A stretch of 54,773 nucleotides of DNA from Hyphomicrobiales bacterium (GCA_025359215.1 JANYHE010000124.1:1-54773), one strand, 5' to 3'; shown: positions 9,649 to 20,136, counted from the first letter of the stretch. Notes: a model not told the origin generated them from the sequence alone. Numbers and translations are program-made.

Positions 9649-10280
9649 ATCACAAGAAATTCATTATTGAAAACACAACTATTCTTGCGCCCCCCTTGGT
9701 GCCGGAAATCAAACTTCATCTTGCTCATGAGGCTTTGCCAATCTGGCAAAAGACTGAGGACGAACTGGGCGAAATTGGCCTGCCGCCGCCCTTCTGGGCC
9801 TTTGCTTGGGCGGGCGGGCAGGCGCTAGCGCGATATATTTTGGACAATCCAGAAATCGTCGAAGGCAAGCACGTAATAGATATGGCTTCAGGTTCAGGCC
9901 TTGTTGCAATCGCCGCCATGTTGGCGGGTGCTAAATCTGTGTTGGCGGCAGATATTGATCATTTTGCCTTGGCGGCAATGGCAATCAATGCGGAACTCAA
10001 CAAGGTTCAATTGAAAATCACTGCGGATGATTTGCTGGCCATACCGCCACCGCAAACAGATGTTCTGTTGGTCGGCGATATGTTCTATGAAAAAACCACC
10101 GCAGATCGCTGCCTTGCTTGGTTGCGACAAGCCCATGGCACTGCTATTTTCATTGGCGATCCTGGGCGAAGTTATTTGCCACAATCGGCGCTGACAAAAA
10201 TTATCGAATATTCAGTACCCGTATCACGAGATTTGGAAGATGCAGAAATTAAAAAATCTGCCGTTTGGAAGCTGAACTAA
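9645..10280 (+). CDS. SAM-dependent methyltransferase, ETF-beta lysine methyltransferase-like
   Basis: The 211-residue protein is a class I methyltransferase with the SAM-binding segment VIDMASGSGLVAIAAMLAGA (near 75-94) and the acidic end of strand 2 (LAADID). PPPFWAFAWAGGQALARY before it is typical of the METTL20/ETFBKMT group, which also includes nicotinamide N-methyltransferase-like annotations. That group methylates lysines of electron-transfer flavoprotein beta; alphaproteobacterial homologues have been shown to do this. Translation starts at GTG, overlapping the EVE stop (GTGA). Its 3' end overlaps the convergent EamA gene by four bases. Confidence 0.82.
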   Translation: MNHKKFIIENTTILAPPLVPEIKLHLAHEALPIWQKTEDELGEIGLPPPFWAFAWAGGQALARYILDNPEIVEGKHVIDMASGSGLVAIAAMLAGAKSVLAADIDHFALAAMAINAELNKVQLKITADDLLAIPPPQTDVLLVGDMFYEKTTADRCLAWLRQAHGTAIFIGDPGRSYLPQSALTKIIEYSVPVSRDLEDAEIKKSAVWKLN

Positions 10281-11191
10281 ATCGGGTGTGACTCAGGGTT
10301 CACAGCCGCAATCGCCTCATCACTGTGGCCAGTGTTGTTGAAATAAAGCGCCACCATCAAAACCGCGAGCGATAGCCATAACCACACATCGGTTCCACCA
10401 CCGAAAAACAATGCACCAATGATCACCGCTGCGGGCGTTGAAACATAAGTTGCCTGCACTGTGTAAACAGCACCTTTCTGGGTGATCAAAGTAAAATACA
10501 CCACACGCTCCACAACCCACATCAAGGTCACAGCCACTAATATCCAATGGTCGAACGCGCTAGGGCTGGTCGAGCCAATTGGTTCATAAAAATATATAAA
10601 CGGCAAAACTGTAAGTCCAGACCACAAGCTTTCAAATGCTCCGGCTTGAATGGTGTCGGCCCCCTTAGGCCAAGCCCGCGCTGCAAAAGTGTTGTAAGCA
10701 CAATAGAGCAGAGGAATTGAAATCGACCCAATCAACGGCCATGAAAGAGAGCCCGACAGTGTGCCTTGTCGTGACAAAATCAAAATCAGAGTTGATAGAA
10801 ATCCAAAGGCAATGGCCAGCAATTTGCGCGGCGATGAACTTTCATGACGTGTGACCAAGGCGATCAGATAATTGAAAAACGGTGACATGGTGATGATGAT
10901 GGCAAGCTCCGTGGGCGGAACAAAGCCTGCCAGATAAAGATTGAGGCCGAATGGAATGTTCATCAACAGCGCGCAGCCCAAGCCATAATAGACCAGTCGC
11001 TTGTCAAAATTGCCAAAACCCGTGCGGTAAAGCGCCATGCAAAACATAATCAGCCCCACGCCAAGGCCTGTATAAAATATTGTATGGGTAACAGGCATGT
11101 TGATGCTGCTGAGGTGTTTGTAAACACTGGGAGACACCCCCCAGAACAGCCCGAGCAACATAAAATATAGAAAATGATTGGGAGATTTCAT
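10277..11191 (-). CDS. EamA/DMT-superfamily transporter
   Basis: A 304-residue inner-membrane protein with about ten predicted hydrophobic helices in two repeated halves, as in drug/metabolite transporters (EamA, PF00892). Recognisable features are [16 protein letters not shown] at the start, [17 protein letters not shown] near helix 4, and [20 protein letters not shown] in the second half. The substrate is unknown; relatives export amino acids, nucleobases or other metabolites. It is convergent with the methyltransferase gene and divergent from acs across 72 bp. Confidence 0.85.
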   Translation of the reverse strand: MKSPNHFLYFMLLGLFWGVSPSVYKHLSSINMPVTHTIFYTGLGVGLIMFCMALYRTGFGNFDKRLVYYGLGCALLMNIPFGLNLYLAGFVPPTELAIIITMSPFFNYLIALVTRHESSSPRKLLAIAFGFLSTLILILSRQGTLSGSLSWPLIGSISIPLLYCAYNTFAARAWPKGADTIQAGAFESLWSGLTVLPFIYFYEPIGSTSPSAFDHWILVAVTLMWVVERVVYFTLITQKGAVYTVQATYVSTPAAVIIGALFFGGGTDVWLWLSLAVLMVALYFNNTGHSDEAIAAVNPESHPI

Positions 11192-11263
11192 AAGTGGGGC
11201 TTTTTAAAAACTAGTTTTGCAAGCTATACTACAATTCAAAACACCTTGGGAGATGAATGCGCC

Positions 11264-13207
11264 ATGTCAGATAAAATCTACGCCGTGCCCGCCGCTTGGA
11301 AGAAAAAGGCGTATTTCGACGAGGCATCGTATAAAAAGTCTTATAACGACTCTGTGAAAAACCCTGAGAAATTCTGGGGCAAAGAGGCCAAGCGTTTAGA
11401 CTGGATCAAAGCGCCCAAGAAAATCAAGAACACCAGTTTTGCTTATCCGAATGTTTCGATCAAATGGTATGAAGATGGTGTTCTGAACGTTTCAGCTAAT
11501 TGCATTGATCGCCACTTGAAAAAACGCGGGAATCAAACGGCCATCATCTGGGAAGGCGATAATCCTTATGATGATAAGAAAATAACCTACCGCGAACTTT
11601 ATGAGCATGTTTGCCGTCTTGCCAATGTGATGAAAAAGCACGGCGTCAAAAAAGGTGATCGCGTCACGATTTATATGCCGATGATTCCAGAAGCAGGCTA
11701 TGCCATGTTGGCTTGCGCGCGCATTGGTGCTGTGCATTCTGTGGTGTTTGGTGGCTTCTCACCAGAGTCACTGGCCGGCCGGATCAACGACTGCAATTCC
11801 AAATTTGTCATCACCGCAGACGAAGGCTTACGCGGTGGTAAAAAAATTCCACTCAAGGCCAACACGGATGATGCGTTAAAACGCTGCAGTGGCGACGAAA
11901 AAGTTTTGGTGGTTCGCCGCACAGGTGCCCCTATCGCCTTCGATCCTGCACGTGATCTTTGGTATCATGATGAAGTGCAAAAAGTTTCGGCAGAGTGCAA
12001 GCCGGAGAAAATGAAAGCAGAAGACCCGCTGTTTATTTTGTACACCTCAGGTTCCACCGGAAAACCCAAAGGTGTGTTGCACACCACGGGCGGTTATCTT
12101 GTCTATGCTTCGATGACGCATCAATATGTGTTCGATTATCATGATGGTGATGTTTATTGGTGCACGGCAGATGTGGGCTGGGTGACGGGCCACAGCTATA
12201 TTCTCTATGGCCCACTGGCCAATGGTGCCACCACCTTGATGTTTGAAGGGGTGCCGAATTATCCCAACACCTCGCGCTTCTGGGAAGTGATCGACAAGCA
12301 CCAAGTGAATATATTTTACACCGCGCCAACAGCCCTTCGTGCCTTGATGCAGCAGGGTGATGAGCCTGTGACCAGAACTTCGCGTAAAACTTTGCGGCTT
12401 CTGGGTTCCGTTGGAGAACCGATCAATCCTGAGGCTTGGGAATGGTATCACCGCGTGGTAGGCGAAGGCCGCTGCCCGATTGTGGATACGTGGTGGCAAA
12501 CCGAAACGGGCGGCATTCTGATTACGCCATTGCCCGGTGCCACCAAACTTAAACCGGGCTCTGCCTCAAAACCCTTCTTCGGCTGCCAACCTGCTTTGGT
12601 CGATGACAAGGGCGCTTTCCTTGAAGGTGCCGCTTCTGGCAATCTGGTTATTCTGGATTCTTGGCCGGGCCAGATGCGCACCCTCTATGGCGATCATAAG
12701 CGCTTCGTTGAGGCTTACTTCTCAACCTATAAAGGCATGTATTTCACCGGCGATGGCTGTCGCCGTGATGAGGATGGCTATTACTGGATCACTGGCCGTG
12801 TCGATGATGTGATCAACGTATCCGGCCACCGTTTGGGAACTGCCGAAGTTGAGAGCGCTTTAGTCTCACACAGCAAAGTGTCCGAAGCCGCCGTGGTGGG
12901 TTACCCGCATGACATCAAAGGGCAGGGTATCTATTGCTATGTCACCTTGATGGCAGGCGAGCAAGGAGACGATACCTTGCGCAAATCATTGGTTGATCAT
13001 GTGCGCAAAGAAATTGGCCCGCTGGCAACACCGGACAAAATTCAATTTGCACCGGGCCTGCCCAAAACCCGGTCCGGCAAAATCATGCGGCGCATCTTAC
13101 GCAAAATTGCCGAGGACGATTTCGGAGCGCTGGGCGATACGTCAACGCTGGCTGATCCGGCTGTGGTCGATGATTTAGTGGTAAATCGTCAAAATAAAAG
13201 ATCTTGA
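11264..13207 (+). CDS. acs: Acetyl-CoA synthetase (AMP-forming)
   Basis: Acs activates acetate to acetyl-CoA via acetyl-AMP. From [12 protein letters not shown] the protein is 647 residues, the usual Acs length. Upstream in-frame codons (from 11174) lack family similarity, and a GGGAGA site precedes 11264. The P-loop [11 protein letters not shown] (near 265), the WWQTETGG motif (near 413), [20 protein letters not shown] and the acetylation-site region [17 protein letters not shown] (lysine near 608) are intact. It follows the divergent EamA gene. Confidence 0.97.
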   Translation: MSDKIYAVPAAWKKKAYFDEASYKKSYNDSVKNPEKFWGKEAKRLDWIKAPKKIKNTSFAYPNVSIKWYEDGVLNVSANCIDRHLKKRGNQTAIIWEGDNPYDDKKITYRELYEHVCRLANVMKKHGVKKGDRVTIYMPMIPEAGYAMLACARIGAVHSVVFGGFSPESLAGRINDCNSKFVITADEGLRGGKKIPLKANTDDALKRCSGDEKVLVVRRTGAPIAFDPARDLWYHDEVQKVSAECKPEKMKAEDPLFILYTSGSTGKPKGVLHTTGGYLVYASMTHQYVFDYHDGDVYWCTADVGWVTGHSYILYGPLANGATTLMFEGVPNYPNTSRFWEVIDKHQVNIFYTAPTALRALMQQGDEPVTRTSRKTLRLLGSVGEPINPEAWEWYHRVVGEGRCPIVDTWWQTETGGILITPLPGATKLKPGSASKPFFGCQPALVDDKGAFLEGAASGNLVILDSWPGQMRTLYGDHKRFVEAYFSTYKGMYFTGDGCRRDEDGYYWITGRVDDVINVSGHRLGTAEVESALVSHSKVSEAAVVGYPHDIKGQGIYCYVTLMAGEQGDDTLRKSLVDHVRKEIGPLATPDKIQFAPGLPKTRSGKIMRRILRKIAEDDFGALGDTSTLADPAVVDDLVVNRQNKRS

Positions 13208-13264
13208 AATGTAGGAATTTATAACTATATTGGATGATAGCCGGTCTTTGATAGGAGTTTCTAA

Positions 13265-13864
13265 ATGCGGATTTTAAATTTTGTTATTCTCGTTGTGGTG
13301 GCCAGCTTTCTCTCCGGCTGCGGCATTAACAATGTGCCGACCTATCAAGAAGCGATGAAGGCGAAATGGAGTGACGTGCAGAACAATTATCAGCGCCGCG
13401 CTGATCTTATTCCAAATCTGGTTGAGACGGTGAAGGGCTATGCCGCACAAGAAAAAGATGTGCTCACTGCTGTTGTCGAAGCGCGCGCCAAAGCCACGCA
13501 AATGGTTTTGCCAGCAGACATTATCAACAACCCCGAAGAGTTCAAAAAATATCAGGATGCACAAGGCCAGCTTTCTCAAGCTTTGGGCAAGCTCCTTTCA
13601 ATTCAAGAAGCTTATCCTGATTTGAAATCCAACCAAAATTTCTTGGCGCTGCAATCGCAATTGGAAGGCACTGAAAATCGCATCACGGTGGCCCGCAAGG
13701 ATTATATTGATGCAGTTCAAACTTATAACACTGAACTCGTCACTATTCCTGGCCGTTGGTGGGCGGCCTGGTTCTATCCGACAGCAAAACCAGCTGAAAC
13801 CTTTGCTGCTGATCCCGGCGCTGCAACGGCACCTAAAGTGGATTTTAACAAGCCGAAAGCTTGA
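13265..13864 (+). CDS. lemA: LemA family lipoprotein
   Basis: A 199-residue LemA-family protein (PF04011). The N-terminus is a lipoprotein signal (VVVASFLSGCGIN, lipobox Cys at residue 19). The LemA core follows: VQNNYQRRADLIPNLVETVKGYA and EKDVLTAVVEARAKA, then a coiled-coil-rich region ending NTELVTIPGRWWAAWFY. LemA function is not established; it is nearly always encoded with TPM-domain proteins, as here. AGGAGT precedes the ATG. The stop overlaps the start of the next gene (TGATG). Confidence 0.93.
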   Translation: MRILNFVILVVVASFLSGCGINNVPTYQEAMKAKWSDVQNNYQRRADLIPNLVETVKGYAAQEKDVLTAVVEARAKATQMVLPADIINNPEEFKKYQDAQGQLSQALGKLLSIQEAYPDLKSNQNFLALQSQLEGTENRITVARKDYIDAVQTYNTELVTIPGRWWAAWFYPTAKPAETFAADPGAATAPKVDFNKPKA

Positions 13865-14604
13865 TGCAAAAACTAAGAGTCATCCTGCTCTTTGTCGCGG
13901 CACTTTTTGCCGCGACTTCAGCTTGGGCAGATCCCAGTTTTCCACCTTTGACAGCTCCCATTGTCGATGCCGCCAACGTTTTAGATGCAACGGCCAGAAC
14001 CGTGATCGAAAATCGACTTCGGGACTATGAAACATCCAGTCATCACCAGGTGGCGGTGGCAACTGTGCCATCGCTTGAAGGCTATGACATTCGCGATTAT
14101 GGCAACCGCCTGTTTCGCTTCTGGGCCTTGGGCGACAAACAGCGCAATGATGGGGTGCTGGTTTTGGTGGCCCCAACTGAGCACAAAGTATCTATCGAAG
14201 TAGGCTATGGTTTAGAAGGCGACCTGACGGATGCGATGTCACGCCTGATTATTGAAAACGCCATGGTGCCGCGTTTTAAAGCAGGCGATTACGTGGGTGG
14301 AATTCACGCGGGCCTCGATGACATTGAAAAAGTTGTGGGCGGGCAGGGCAGCCAAGTGGTGGAGCGTGTGCAAAACCAATCAGTCACTAATAATAGCATT
14401 AGCGATAATCTCCCCTTCATCATCATTTTTCTTGTCGTTGGCTTCATATTGATCAGAGCTTCGGGGGGGCGAGCCATCATCATACCGGGCGGCGGCTTCA
14501 GCAGTGGCGGTTTTGGCGGCGGCGGCGGTGGCTTTTCCGGCGGCGGCGGCTGGTCAGGTGGCGGTGGCAGCTCTGGTGGCGGCGGTGCTTCCGGTGGATG
14601 GTAA
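13864..14604 (+). CDS. TPM-domain protein with glycine-rich tail (YgcG-like)
   Basis: A 246-residue protein with a signal peptide (MQKLRVILLFVAALFAATSA), a TPM domain (about 25-150; PF04536, with RLRDYETSSHHQVAVATV and GDKQRNDGVLVLVAP, and EVGYGLEGDLTDA), one membrane helix near 180-197 (PFIIIFLVVGFILI) and a tail of almost only glycine and serine. The TPM domain faces the periplasm. Plant TPM proteins act in photosystem II repair; the bacterial role is unknown. The start at 13864 is the ATG overlapping the lemA stop; a TTG one codon earlier is less likely. Confidence 0.9.
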   Translation: MQKLRVILLFVAALFAATSAWADPSFPPLTAPIVDAANVLDATARTVIENRLRDYETSSHHQVAVATVPSLEGYDIRDYGNRLFRFWALGDKQRNDGVLVLVAPTEHKVSIEVGYGLEGDLTDAMSRLIIENAMVPRFKAGDYVGGIHAGLDDIEKVVGGQGSQVVERVQNQSVTNNSISDNLPFIIIFLVVGFILIRASGGRAIIIPGGGFSSGGFGGGGGGFSGGGGWSGGGGSSGGGGASGGW

Positions 14605-14605
14605 A

Positions 14606-15244
14606 ATGAGACACGACATTGCCGCAACTGATCGTCAGAAAGTCACTCTCGCAATCAAAAAGGCAGAGCTTCTCACCAGCGGCGAAATCGTCGTGATCGC
14701 AGCCCGCCAAAGTGATGATTATGTGCACGTGCCAATTCACATCGCTGCAGGTGCGGCCCTCGCGGTGCCGTTTTTACTGCCCCTTCTTTCACGGTTTTTT
14801 CCGTGGGCGGCAGTCTCGCTGTTCTGGGTCTTCATGGCGCAACTGTTGGTGTTCATCATCGTTGCAATCGTGCTGAGCTATCATCCTTTGCGGTATTGGG
14901 TGACACCTAAAAAACTTATGCAAAAATATGCGCACCGCTATGCCGCTACACAATTTCTGGCGGTTAATACCCATGGCACGGGTGGGCGCACTGGCGTGTT
15001 GATTTTTGTGTCGCTGCTTGAGCGCTATTGCGAAATTATTGGCGACACCGCCATCGCCAGCAAGGTGAGCCAGCAAACTTGGCAGAGTATTATTGATGAT
15101 ATGCTGCCCCATTTGCGCAGCGGCAATTTAACTGAAGGGCTCGTTCACGCTGTTGAACGCTGCGGGCATGAGTTGGCCAAACACTTTCCACCAGGCACCG
15201 CCAATCCCAATGAATTGCCTGATCATTTCATCGTTCTCAACTAA
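14606..15244 (+). CDS. TPM-domain membrane protein
   Basis: A 212-residue second TPM-domain protein, beginning MRHDIAATDRQKVTLAIKKAE one base after the previous stop. It starts with ELLTSGEIVVIAARQSDDY (TPM strand 1) and has two or three hydrophobic helices (about 48-100). The second part of the TPM fold follows: THGTGGRTGVLIFVSLLERYCEII and LPHLRSGNLTEGLVHAVERCG. The membrane segments are inserted into the domain rather than after it, as in the TPM membrane proteins that usually accompany LemA. Function unknown. The glycine codons of the preceding gene are read in another frame upstream, so longer starts are rejected. Confidence 0.87.
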   Translation: MRHDIAATDRQKVTLAIKKAELLTSGEIVVIAARQSDDYVHVPIHIAAGAALAVPFLLPLLSRFFPWAAVSLFWVFMAQLLVFIIVAIVLSYHPLRYWVTPKKLMQKYAHRYAATQFLAVNTHGTGGRTGVLIFVSLLERYCEIIGDTAIASKVSQQTWQSIIDDMLPHLRSGNLTEGLVHAVERCGHELAKHFPPGTANPNELPDHFIVLN

Positions 15245-15249
15245 CAAGT

Positions 15250-15286
15250 CGGGCGTCACCTTGTATTTTGCCGCCCGTTGTGTTTT
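15250..15286 (+). terminator. Possible terminator after the LemA/TPM cluster
   Basis: CGGGCG (15250-15255) pairs with CGCCCG (15272-15277) around a 16-base loop, followed by TTGTGTTTTT. The long loop and short stem make it a weak candidate. Confidence 0.4.
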
Positions 15287-15325
15287 TAAGTGCCAAATTA
15301 TAAACATGAGACTAGGAAAATCCGA

Positions 15326-15967
15326 ATGATTGCGCGCCGTTCTTTCTTACGAATTTTAGCTGCTAGTTTTATTGCCGTTCCATTACAGGCTAACGCGACT
15401 TCAATTTTCGATAGTTTCACACCGCAGTCTAAATTGAAAAAGCGCCTTAAAATTGCAGGCAATATCAAGTTTCACGCCAAGCCAGTAAAGTTCAAAAAGC
15501 CCACCTACGAAGGCTATAAAACCATTGATTTTTCTACGCCCGAAAAGCCTGGCACCCTAATCATCAAAACCGACGAGCGCGCACTCTATCAAATATTAAG
15601 CAATGGCAAGGCCAACCGTTATTCGGTGGCCGTGGGCAAGGAAGGCTTTTCGTGGGCGGGTGTTGCCAAAGTGGGCATGAAGCGTGAAAATCCTGTGTGG
15701 ACACCGCCACCAGAAATGATCACCCGCAAGCCAGAATATGCCAAGTGGGCCAACGGGATGCCGGGTGGCTTGCCCATTAATCCCTTGGGGCCGCGTGCCA
15801 TGTATTTATTCAACAAGGAAGGCGACACTGGCTTTAGAATTCACGGCACAATCCATCCAGAATCGATTGGCACTGCCGCATCTTCAGGCTGCATTCGCAT
15901 GTTGAACAAAGAGGTTATAGAATTGTTCGATCAAACTAAAATTGGCACGAAGGTTATAGTGATCTGA
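15326..15967 (+). CDS. L,D-transpeptidase (YkuD family)
   Basis: A 213-residue exported enzyme that cross-links peptidoglycan stem peptides (3-3 links) or attaches proteins to the wall. It has an N-terminal signal with twin arginines (MIARRSFLRILAASFIAVPL). The YkuD domain runs from about residue 70: LIIKTDERALYQIL, YSVAVGKEGFSWAG, and the catalytic region FRIHGTIHPESIG with SSGCIRM carrying the nucleophilic cysteine. I chose the ATG at 15326 because the signal begins there and AGGAAAATCC lies just upstream; an in-frame start 12 codons earlier (15290) adds only polar residues. Confidence 0.92.
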   Translation: MIARRSFLRILAASFIAVPLQANATSIFDSFTPQSKLKKRLKIAGNIKFHAKPVKFKKPTYEGYKTIDFSTPEKPGTLIIKTDERALYQILSNGKANRYSVAVGKEGFSWAGVAKVGMKRENPVWTPPPEMITRKPEYAKWANGMPGGLPINPLGPRAMYLFNKEGDTGFRIHGTIHPESIGTAASSGCIRMLNKEVIELFDQTKIGTKVIVI

Positions 15968-16037
15968 TGTGACATGTAGCCCGTTTGCTTTGTTGCAGCG
16001 CAGCAGCTAAAACGGAACTTCGTTTGAAGGTCAATTT

Positions 16038-16436
16038 ATGTCGCAAAATAGAATCTCCTCCCGGCCCTTGTCGCCGCATCTCCAAGTCTATCACCCCATG
16101 TTATCGACAGCCATGTCGATTTTCCATCGCATCACCGGCATTGCCTTAAGTGCAGGGATGGTTTTGTTGGTGTGGTGGTTTAGTGCTGCTTCCACATCGG
16201 ATGATTATTTTATTTTTGTGAACGGCTTATTTGCCCATTGGCTGGGTCGCCTTGTGCTGTTCGGTTTCACTTGGGCTTTGATGCACCACTTGCTAGGCGG
16301 CTTGCGCCATTTCATCTGGGACACAGGGCGGGGCTTTGACCTGAACAAAGTAGAATGGCTGGTCCGCGCCAATGTGATTGGCTCAATTCTTCTCACGGTT
16401 TTAATCTGGATCATTGGCTATGGAGTGCGCGCATGA
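16038..16436 (+). CDS. sdhC: Succinate dehydrogenase cytochrome b556 subunit
   Basis: A 132-residue membrane anchor subunit of complex II. It carries the SdhC signature RPLSPHLQVYHPMLSTAMSI followed by FHRITGIALSAG, then three membrane helices. The heme-ligand histidine region LMHHLLGGLRHFIWD is near residue 83. The ATG overlaps nothing upstream; a 70-bp gap separates it from the transpeptidase gene. The stop overlaps the sdhD start (ATGA). Confidence 0.96.
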   Translation: MSQNRISSRPLSPHLQVYHPMLSTAMSIFHRITGIALSAGMVLLVWWFSAASTSDDYFIFVNGLFAHWLGRLVLFGFTWALMHHLLGGLRHFIWDTGRGFDLNKVEWLVRANVIGSILLTVLIWIIGYGVRA

Positions 16437-16807
16437 CCACTGATCTGGGCAAAGTGCGGGGCTTAGGCTCAGCCAAATCGGGCACTGAACATTTCTGGAT
16501 GCAGCGAGTTACTGCAATCGCGAATCTGCCTTTGGTGATTTACCTCGTTTATTTCATTTTTGCGCACCTCGGCGCACCGCGCGCGGCGATTATCGCGTCA
16601 ATCAAAAATCCATTTTGCGCCGTAGCGCTTTCTCTGGCGATGATCTCCATCCTCTGGCACATGCGCCTTGGCTTGCAGGTGGTGATTGAGGATTATGTGC
16701 ACAGCGAAGGCCGCAAATTGGCAACGTTGCTCATCATCAATTTCGCCACGTTCTTTTTAGGTGCCGTAGCACTTTACTCTATTTTGAAAATGAGCTTTGG
16801 ACTTTAA
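16433..16807 (+). CDS. sdhD: Succinate dehydrogenase hydrophobic membrane anchor subunit
   Basis: A 124-residue protein with three membrane helices, starting [20 protein letters not shown] and continuing [19 protein letters not shown], the usual SdhD beginning. The heme/quinone region [18 protein letters not shown] is near residue 75. With SdhC it anchors the SdhAB dimer and forms the ubiquinone site. The start is fixed by the four-base overlap with sdhC, and the stop overlaps the sdhA ATG (TAATG). Confidence 0.95.
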   Translation: MTTDLGKVRGLGSAKSGTEHFWMQRVTAIANLPLVIYLVYFIFAHLGAPRAAIIASIKNPFCAVALSLAMISILWHMRLGLQVVIEDYVHSEGRKLATLLIINFATFFLGAVALYSILKMSFGL

Positions 16808-18597
16808 TGACCTCCTATCCCATTACTGATCACACATTTGACGTCATCGTCGTTGGCGCTGGCGGCTCGGGCCTTCGTGCTGCCCTCGGCGCATCGCAGG
16901 CTGGATTAAAAACCGCGTGCATCAGCAAAGTGTTCCCAACACGCTCGCACACAGTGGCAGCACAAGGCGGCATTGCCGCATCACTGGCAAATATGGGTGC
17001 CGATGATTGGCGCTGGCACATGTATGACACAGTAAAGGGTGCTGATTGGTTGGGCGACCAAGACGCCATTGAATATCTGGTGCGCAATGCGCCCACAGCA
17101 GTTTATGAACTTGAACACTTCGGCATGCCATTCAGCCGCACTGAAGAAGGCAAAATTTATCAGCGCCCCTTCGGTGGCCACATGATGAACATGGGTGAGG
17201 GCCCCCCAGTGCAGCGCACCTGTGCCGCAGCGGACCGCACCGGCCATGCCATGTTGCACACGCTTTATGGGCAATCCTTGCGTTACGACACAGCCTTCTT
17301 CATTGAATATTTCGCCCTTGATTTGATCATGGAAGATGGTGTGTGCCGTGGCATCATGGCCATGTGCATGGAAGATGGTTCACTTCATCGTTTTCGCGCC
17401 CACCAAACCATTCTGGCCACAGGCGGATATGGCCGTGCTTATTTCTCAGCAACCTCGGCCCACACCTGCACGGGCGATGGCAATGCCATGGTGCTTCGCG
17501 CCGAGCTGCCGCTGCAAGATATGGAATTTGTGCAGTTTCACCCCACAGGCATTTATGGTGCTGGTTGCCTGATCACTGAAGGTGCACGCGGCGAAGGTGG
17601 ATATCTCACCAACTCAGCAGGAGAGCGCTTTATGGAGCGTTATGCACCGTCAGCCAAAGACTTGGCCTCGCGTGATGTAGTGTCGCGTTCCATGACCATC
17701 GAAATTAGAGAAGGGCGCGGTGTGGGCCCGCTGAAAGATCACATTCATCTCCATCTCGAACACTTGGATCCTGCCGTGCTGCACGAGCGCCTGCCCGGCA
17801 TTTCGGAGAGCGCGAAAATCTTCGCAGGTGTGGATGTCACCAAAGAGCCAATCCCAATTTTGCCAACCGTACACTATAATATGGGCGGCATTCCCACGAA
17901 TTATCATGGTGAGGCTTTGGCTGGTGATAAGCGCGATCCTTCGAAAACAGTGCCGGGCCTTATGGCTGTGGGTGAAGCCGCTTGTGTTTCAGTGCACGGT
18001 GCCAACCGCTTGGGTTCAAATTCATTAATTGATCTTGTCGTGTTTGGCCGCGCTGCCGCTTTGCGCTGTGTTGAATTGGTAAAGGCAGGTTCCGCTCATG
18101 CTGAATTGCAAGCGGGCGCTGGCGATGAGGCCATTGCGCGGCTTGATCATTATCGCAATGCCAATGGGGGAACTTCTACAGCTCAGCTGCGCGCCCGGAT
18201 GCAACGCGTGATGCAGGATGATGCCGCCGTGTTCCGCACAGGCGAAACTTTGGCGCAAGGTGTGAAAAAAATCGGCGAGATTTGGAACGACACATCTGAC
18301 ATAAAGGTCACTGATCGCTCACTGGTCTGGAACAGTGATCTGATCGAAACGCTGGAATATGAAAATCTGATCTTGCAGGCCGCAGCCACAGTCACCAGCG
18401 CCGAAGCCAGAAAAGAGAGCCGTGGCGCACACGCAAGGGAAGACTTCCCCAAGCGCGATGACAAGAACTGGATGAAGCATTCTTTGAGCTGGGTCGACAA
18501 CGCTAAGCGCAAGGTGACACTGGGCACGCGCCCCGTGCACGACTTCACCATGAGCAAAGACATAGACTACATCAAGCCAAAGGCGCGGGTTTACTAA
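16807..18597 (+). CDS. sdhA: Succinate dehydrogenase flavoprotein subunit
   Basis: The 596-residue SdhA oxidises succinate to fumarate with covalently bound FAD. The FAD-binding start [20 protein letters not shown] is followed by [16 protein letters not shown], where SHT holds the histidine that carries the flavin. Also visible are RPFGGHMMN, the active-site region [28 protein letters not shown] and [18 protein letters not shown]. Length and motifs are normal. It is third in the sdhCDAB operon, one base before sdhB. Confidence 0.98.
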   Translation: MTSYPITDHTFDVIVVGAGGSGLRAALGASQAGLKTACISKVFPTRSHTVAAQGGIAASLANMGADDWRWHMYDTVKGADWLGDQDAIEYLVRNAPTAVYELEHFGMPFSRTEEGKIYQRPFGGHMMNMGEGPPVQRTCAAADRTGHAMLHTLYGQSLRYDTAFFIEYFALDLIMEDGVCRGIMAMCMEDGSLHRFRAHQTILATGGYGRAYFSATSAHTCTGDGNAMVLRAELPLQDMEFVQFHPTGIYGAGCLITEGARGEGGYLTNSAGERFMERYAPSAKDLASRDVVSRSMTIEIREGRGVGPLKDHIHLHLEHLDPAVLHERLPGISESAKIFAGVDVTKEPIPILPTVHYNMGGIPTNYHGEALAGDKRDPSKTVPGLMAVGEAACVSVHGANRLGSNSLIDLVVFGRAAALRCVELVKAGSAHAELQAGAGDEAIARLDHYRNANGGTSTAQLRARMQRVMQDDAAVFRTGETLAQGVKKIGEIWNDTSDIKVTDRSLVWNSDLIETLEYENLILQAAATVTSAEARKESRGAHAREDFPKRDDKNWMKHSLSWVDNAKRKVTLGTRPVHDFTMSKDIDYIKPKARVY

Positions 18598-18598
18598 G

Positions 18599-19375
18599 AT
18601 GGTTGAATTTGCACTCCCCCAAAACTCTAAGCTCACCCCCGGAAAAATCTGGCCGATTCCAATGGCCAAAAATCTCCGTGAGTTTAAAATCTATCGCTGG
18701 AACCCCGATGATGGCCAGAACCCGCATGTGGATACTTACACGCTGGATATGGACACCTGCGGCCCCATGGTGCTGGATGCGCTGGTTAAAATCAAAAATG
18801 AGCAAGACCCAACCCTCACATTCCGCCGCTCGTGCCGCGAAGGCATTTGCGGCTCCTGCGCCATGAATATTGATGGCACCAACACGCTGGCCTGTTTGAA
18901 ATCTTGCGATGATGTGAAGGGTGCCGTGAAAATTTATCCGCTGCCGCATATGGCAGTGGTGAAAGACTTGGTGCCGGATATGACGCATTTTTATGCGCAG
19001 CACCGCTCCATCGAACCATGGCTCAAAACCACCACGCCAACGCCACAGGCCGAATGGAAACAGTCTGAGTCCGAACGCGCATTGCTGGATGGCCTCTATG
19101 AATGCATTCTCTGCGCTTGCTGCTCCACATCGTGCCCAAGCTATTGGTGGAATGGCGACCGTTACTTGGGCCCCGCCGTGTTGCTGCAAGCTTACCGGTG
19201 GCTGATTGACTCACGCGATGAAGCAACGGGTGATCGCCTCGATAATCTTGAAGACCCGTTCCGCCTTTATCGCTGTCACACCATTATGAACTGCGCCAAA
19301 GCCTGCCCCAAGGGCCTCAGCCCCGCGAAAGCCATCGCTGAAATTAAAAAAATGATGGTGGAACGCCGCGTATGA
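18599..19375 (+). CDS. sdhB: Succinate dehydrogenase iron-sulfur subunit
   Basis: The 258-residue SdhB passes electrons from flavin to quinone. The [2Fe-2S] ligands are in [16 protein letters not shown] and LACLKSC. The [4Fe-4S] and [3Fe-4S] ligands are in [17 protein letters not shown] and [17 protein letters not shown]. All three clusters are intact. The stop overlaps the chorismate mutase start (TATGATT, four bases shared), so the next gene is probably cotranscribed and coupled. Confidence 0.98.
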   Translation: MVEFALPQNSKLTPGKIWPIPMAKNLREFKIYRWNPDDGQNPHVDTYTLDMDTCGPMVLDALVKIKNEQDPTLTFRRSCREGICGSCAMNIDGTNTLACLKSCDDVKGAVKIYPLPHMAVVKDLVPDMTHFYAQHRSIEPWLKTTTPTPQAEWKQSESERALLDGLYECILCACCSTSCPSYWWNGDRYLGPAVLLQAYRWLIDSRDEATGDRLDNLEDPFRLYRCHTIMNCAKACPKGLSPAKAIAEIKKMMVERRV

Positions 19376-19674
19376 TTTTGCATCAAACGGAGCTGCTCAA
19401 GCTTCGTGATGAAATTGATGCGGTGGACAGAGAGCTCTTTGCACTCATCCAAAAGCGCTTTGAAATTGTGGATCGGGTTATTGCCGCAAAAAATAGGGCG
19501 GGCATCCCGGCCATGCTGCCAGACCGCATTGAGCAAGTGGTGCGGAATGTGGTGGGCAAAACTAAAGGCACAAATGTGCCAGTTCAAAGTGTTGAAAATC
19601 TTTGGCGCACTTTGATTGCTGAAACAATTTCCTACGAAGAGCTTACCTTGAGCACCAAACACCCAAAACTGTAA
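19372..19674 (+). CDS. Chorismate mutase, AroQ class
   Basis: A 100-residue all-helical monofunctional chorismate mutase. It begins [25 protein letters not shown] in the manner of AroQ helix 1 (active-site Arg in LRDEID), followed by DRVIAAK with the catalytic lysine, PDRIEQVV, and the last helix [16 protein letters not shown]. It converts chorismate to prephenate for phenylalanine and tyrosine. No prephenate dehydratase or dehydrogenase domain is attached. Its four-base overlap with sdhB places it in the sdh operon, an unusual partner for an aromatic amino acid enzyme. Confidence 0.88.
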   Translation: MILHQTELLKLRDEIDAVDRELFALIQKRFEIVDRVIAAKNRAGIPAMLPDRIEQVVRNVVGKTKGTNVPVQSVENLWRTLIAETISYEELTLSTKHPKL

Positions 19675-19748
19675 TCAACAGCTTGTTATGGCTGCGATAT
19701 TGCAACTTCTTAAACAAAGGTTAATCTTTTGTTTCAAGGAGAGACACA

Positions 19749-20057
19749 GTGGCTCGGCTAATAGGGTTTTTATGCGCAATGATGAGCCTTTTTCCGTCAA
19801 ACTTGATGGCACAAAGTGCTTCGGCCAGCTTTAAGGTGGGCCTCACCGTTGGTTCAGTGGCGCGTGCCGCCGCTCGCGAGGTAACATATACTTGGGGCGC
19901 TGCTGCGATTTCTGTGACCGCCGCGGGTTATGGAAATGTTCAACGCGTTGAAAAAACCACTACAGTTTATTGGTTTAAAGCGAGGCGCGATGGCGGCAAT
20001 TATAGAATTGCAGTTTCAATTGTATCTGGCGCAGTCGTATCGATCGTCGCTGTCTAA
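19749..20057 (+). CDS. Small exported protein of unknown function
   Basis: A 102-residue product starting at GTG, with a strong ribosome site (AAGGAGAGA) just before it. The N-terminus is a signal peptide (ARLIGFLCAMMSLFPSNLMA, likely cleaved after AQSASA). The mature part is small and predicted beta-rich (TVYWFKARRDGGNYRIAVSI). I do not recognise a family. It stands alone between the sdh operon and acnA on the same strand. Confidence 0.6.
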   Translation: MARLIGFLCAMMSLFPSNLMAQSASASFKVGLTVGSVARAAAREVTYTWGAAAISVTAAGYGNVQRVEKTTTVYWFKARRDGGNYRIAVSIVSGAVVSIVAV

Positions 20058-20136
20058 GATTTTCTCTTCAAGTTGGACTAGTGTTGCACCGCAATAAAGT
20101 TTATAGCACTTGCAAATTCAGCACACGAGGATTCTC

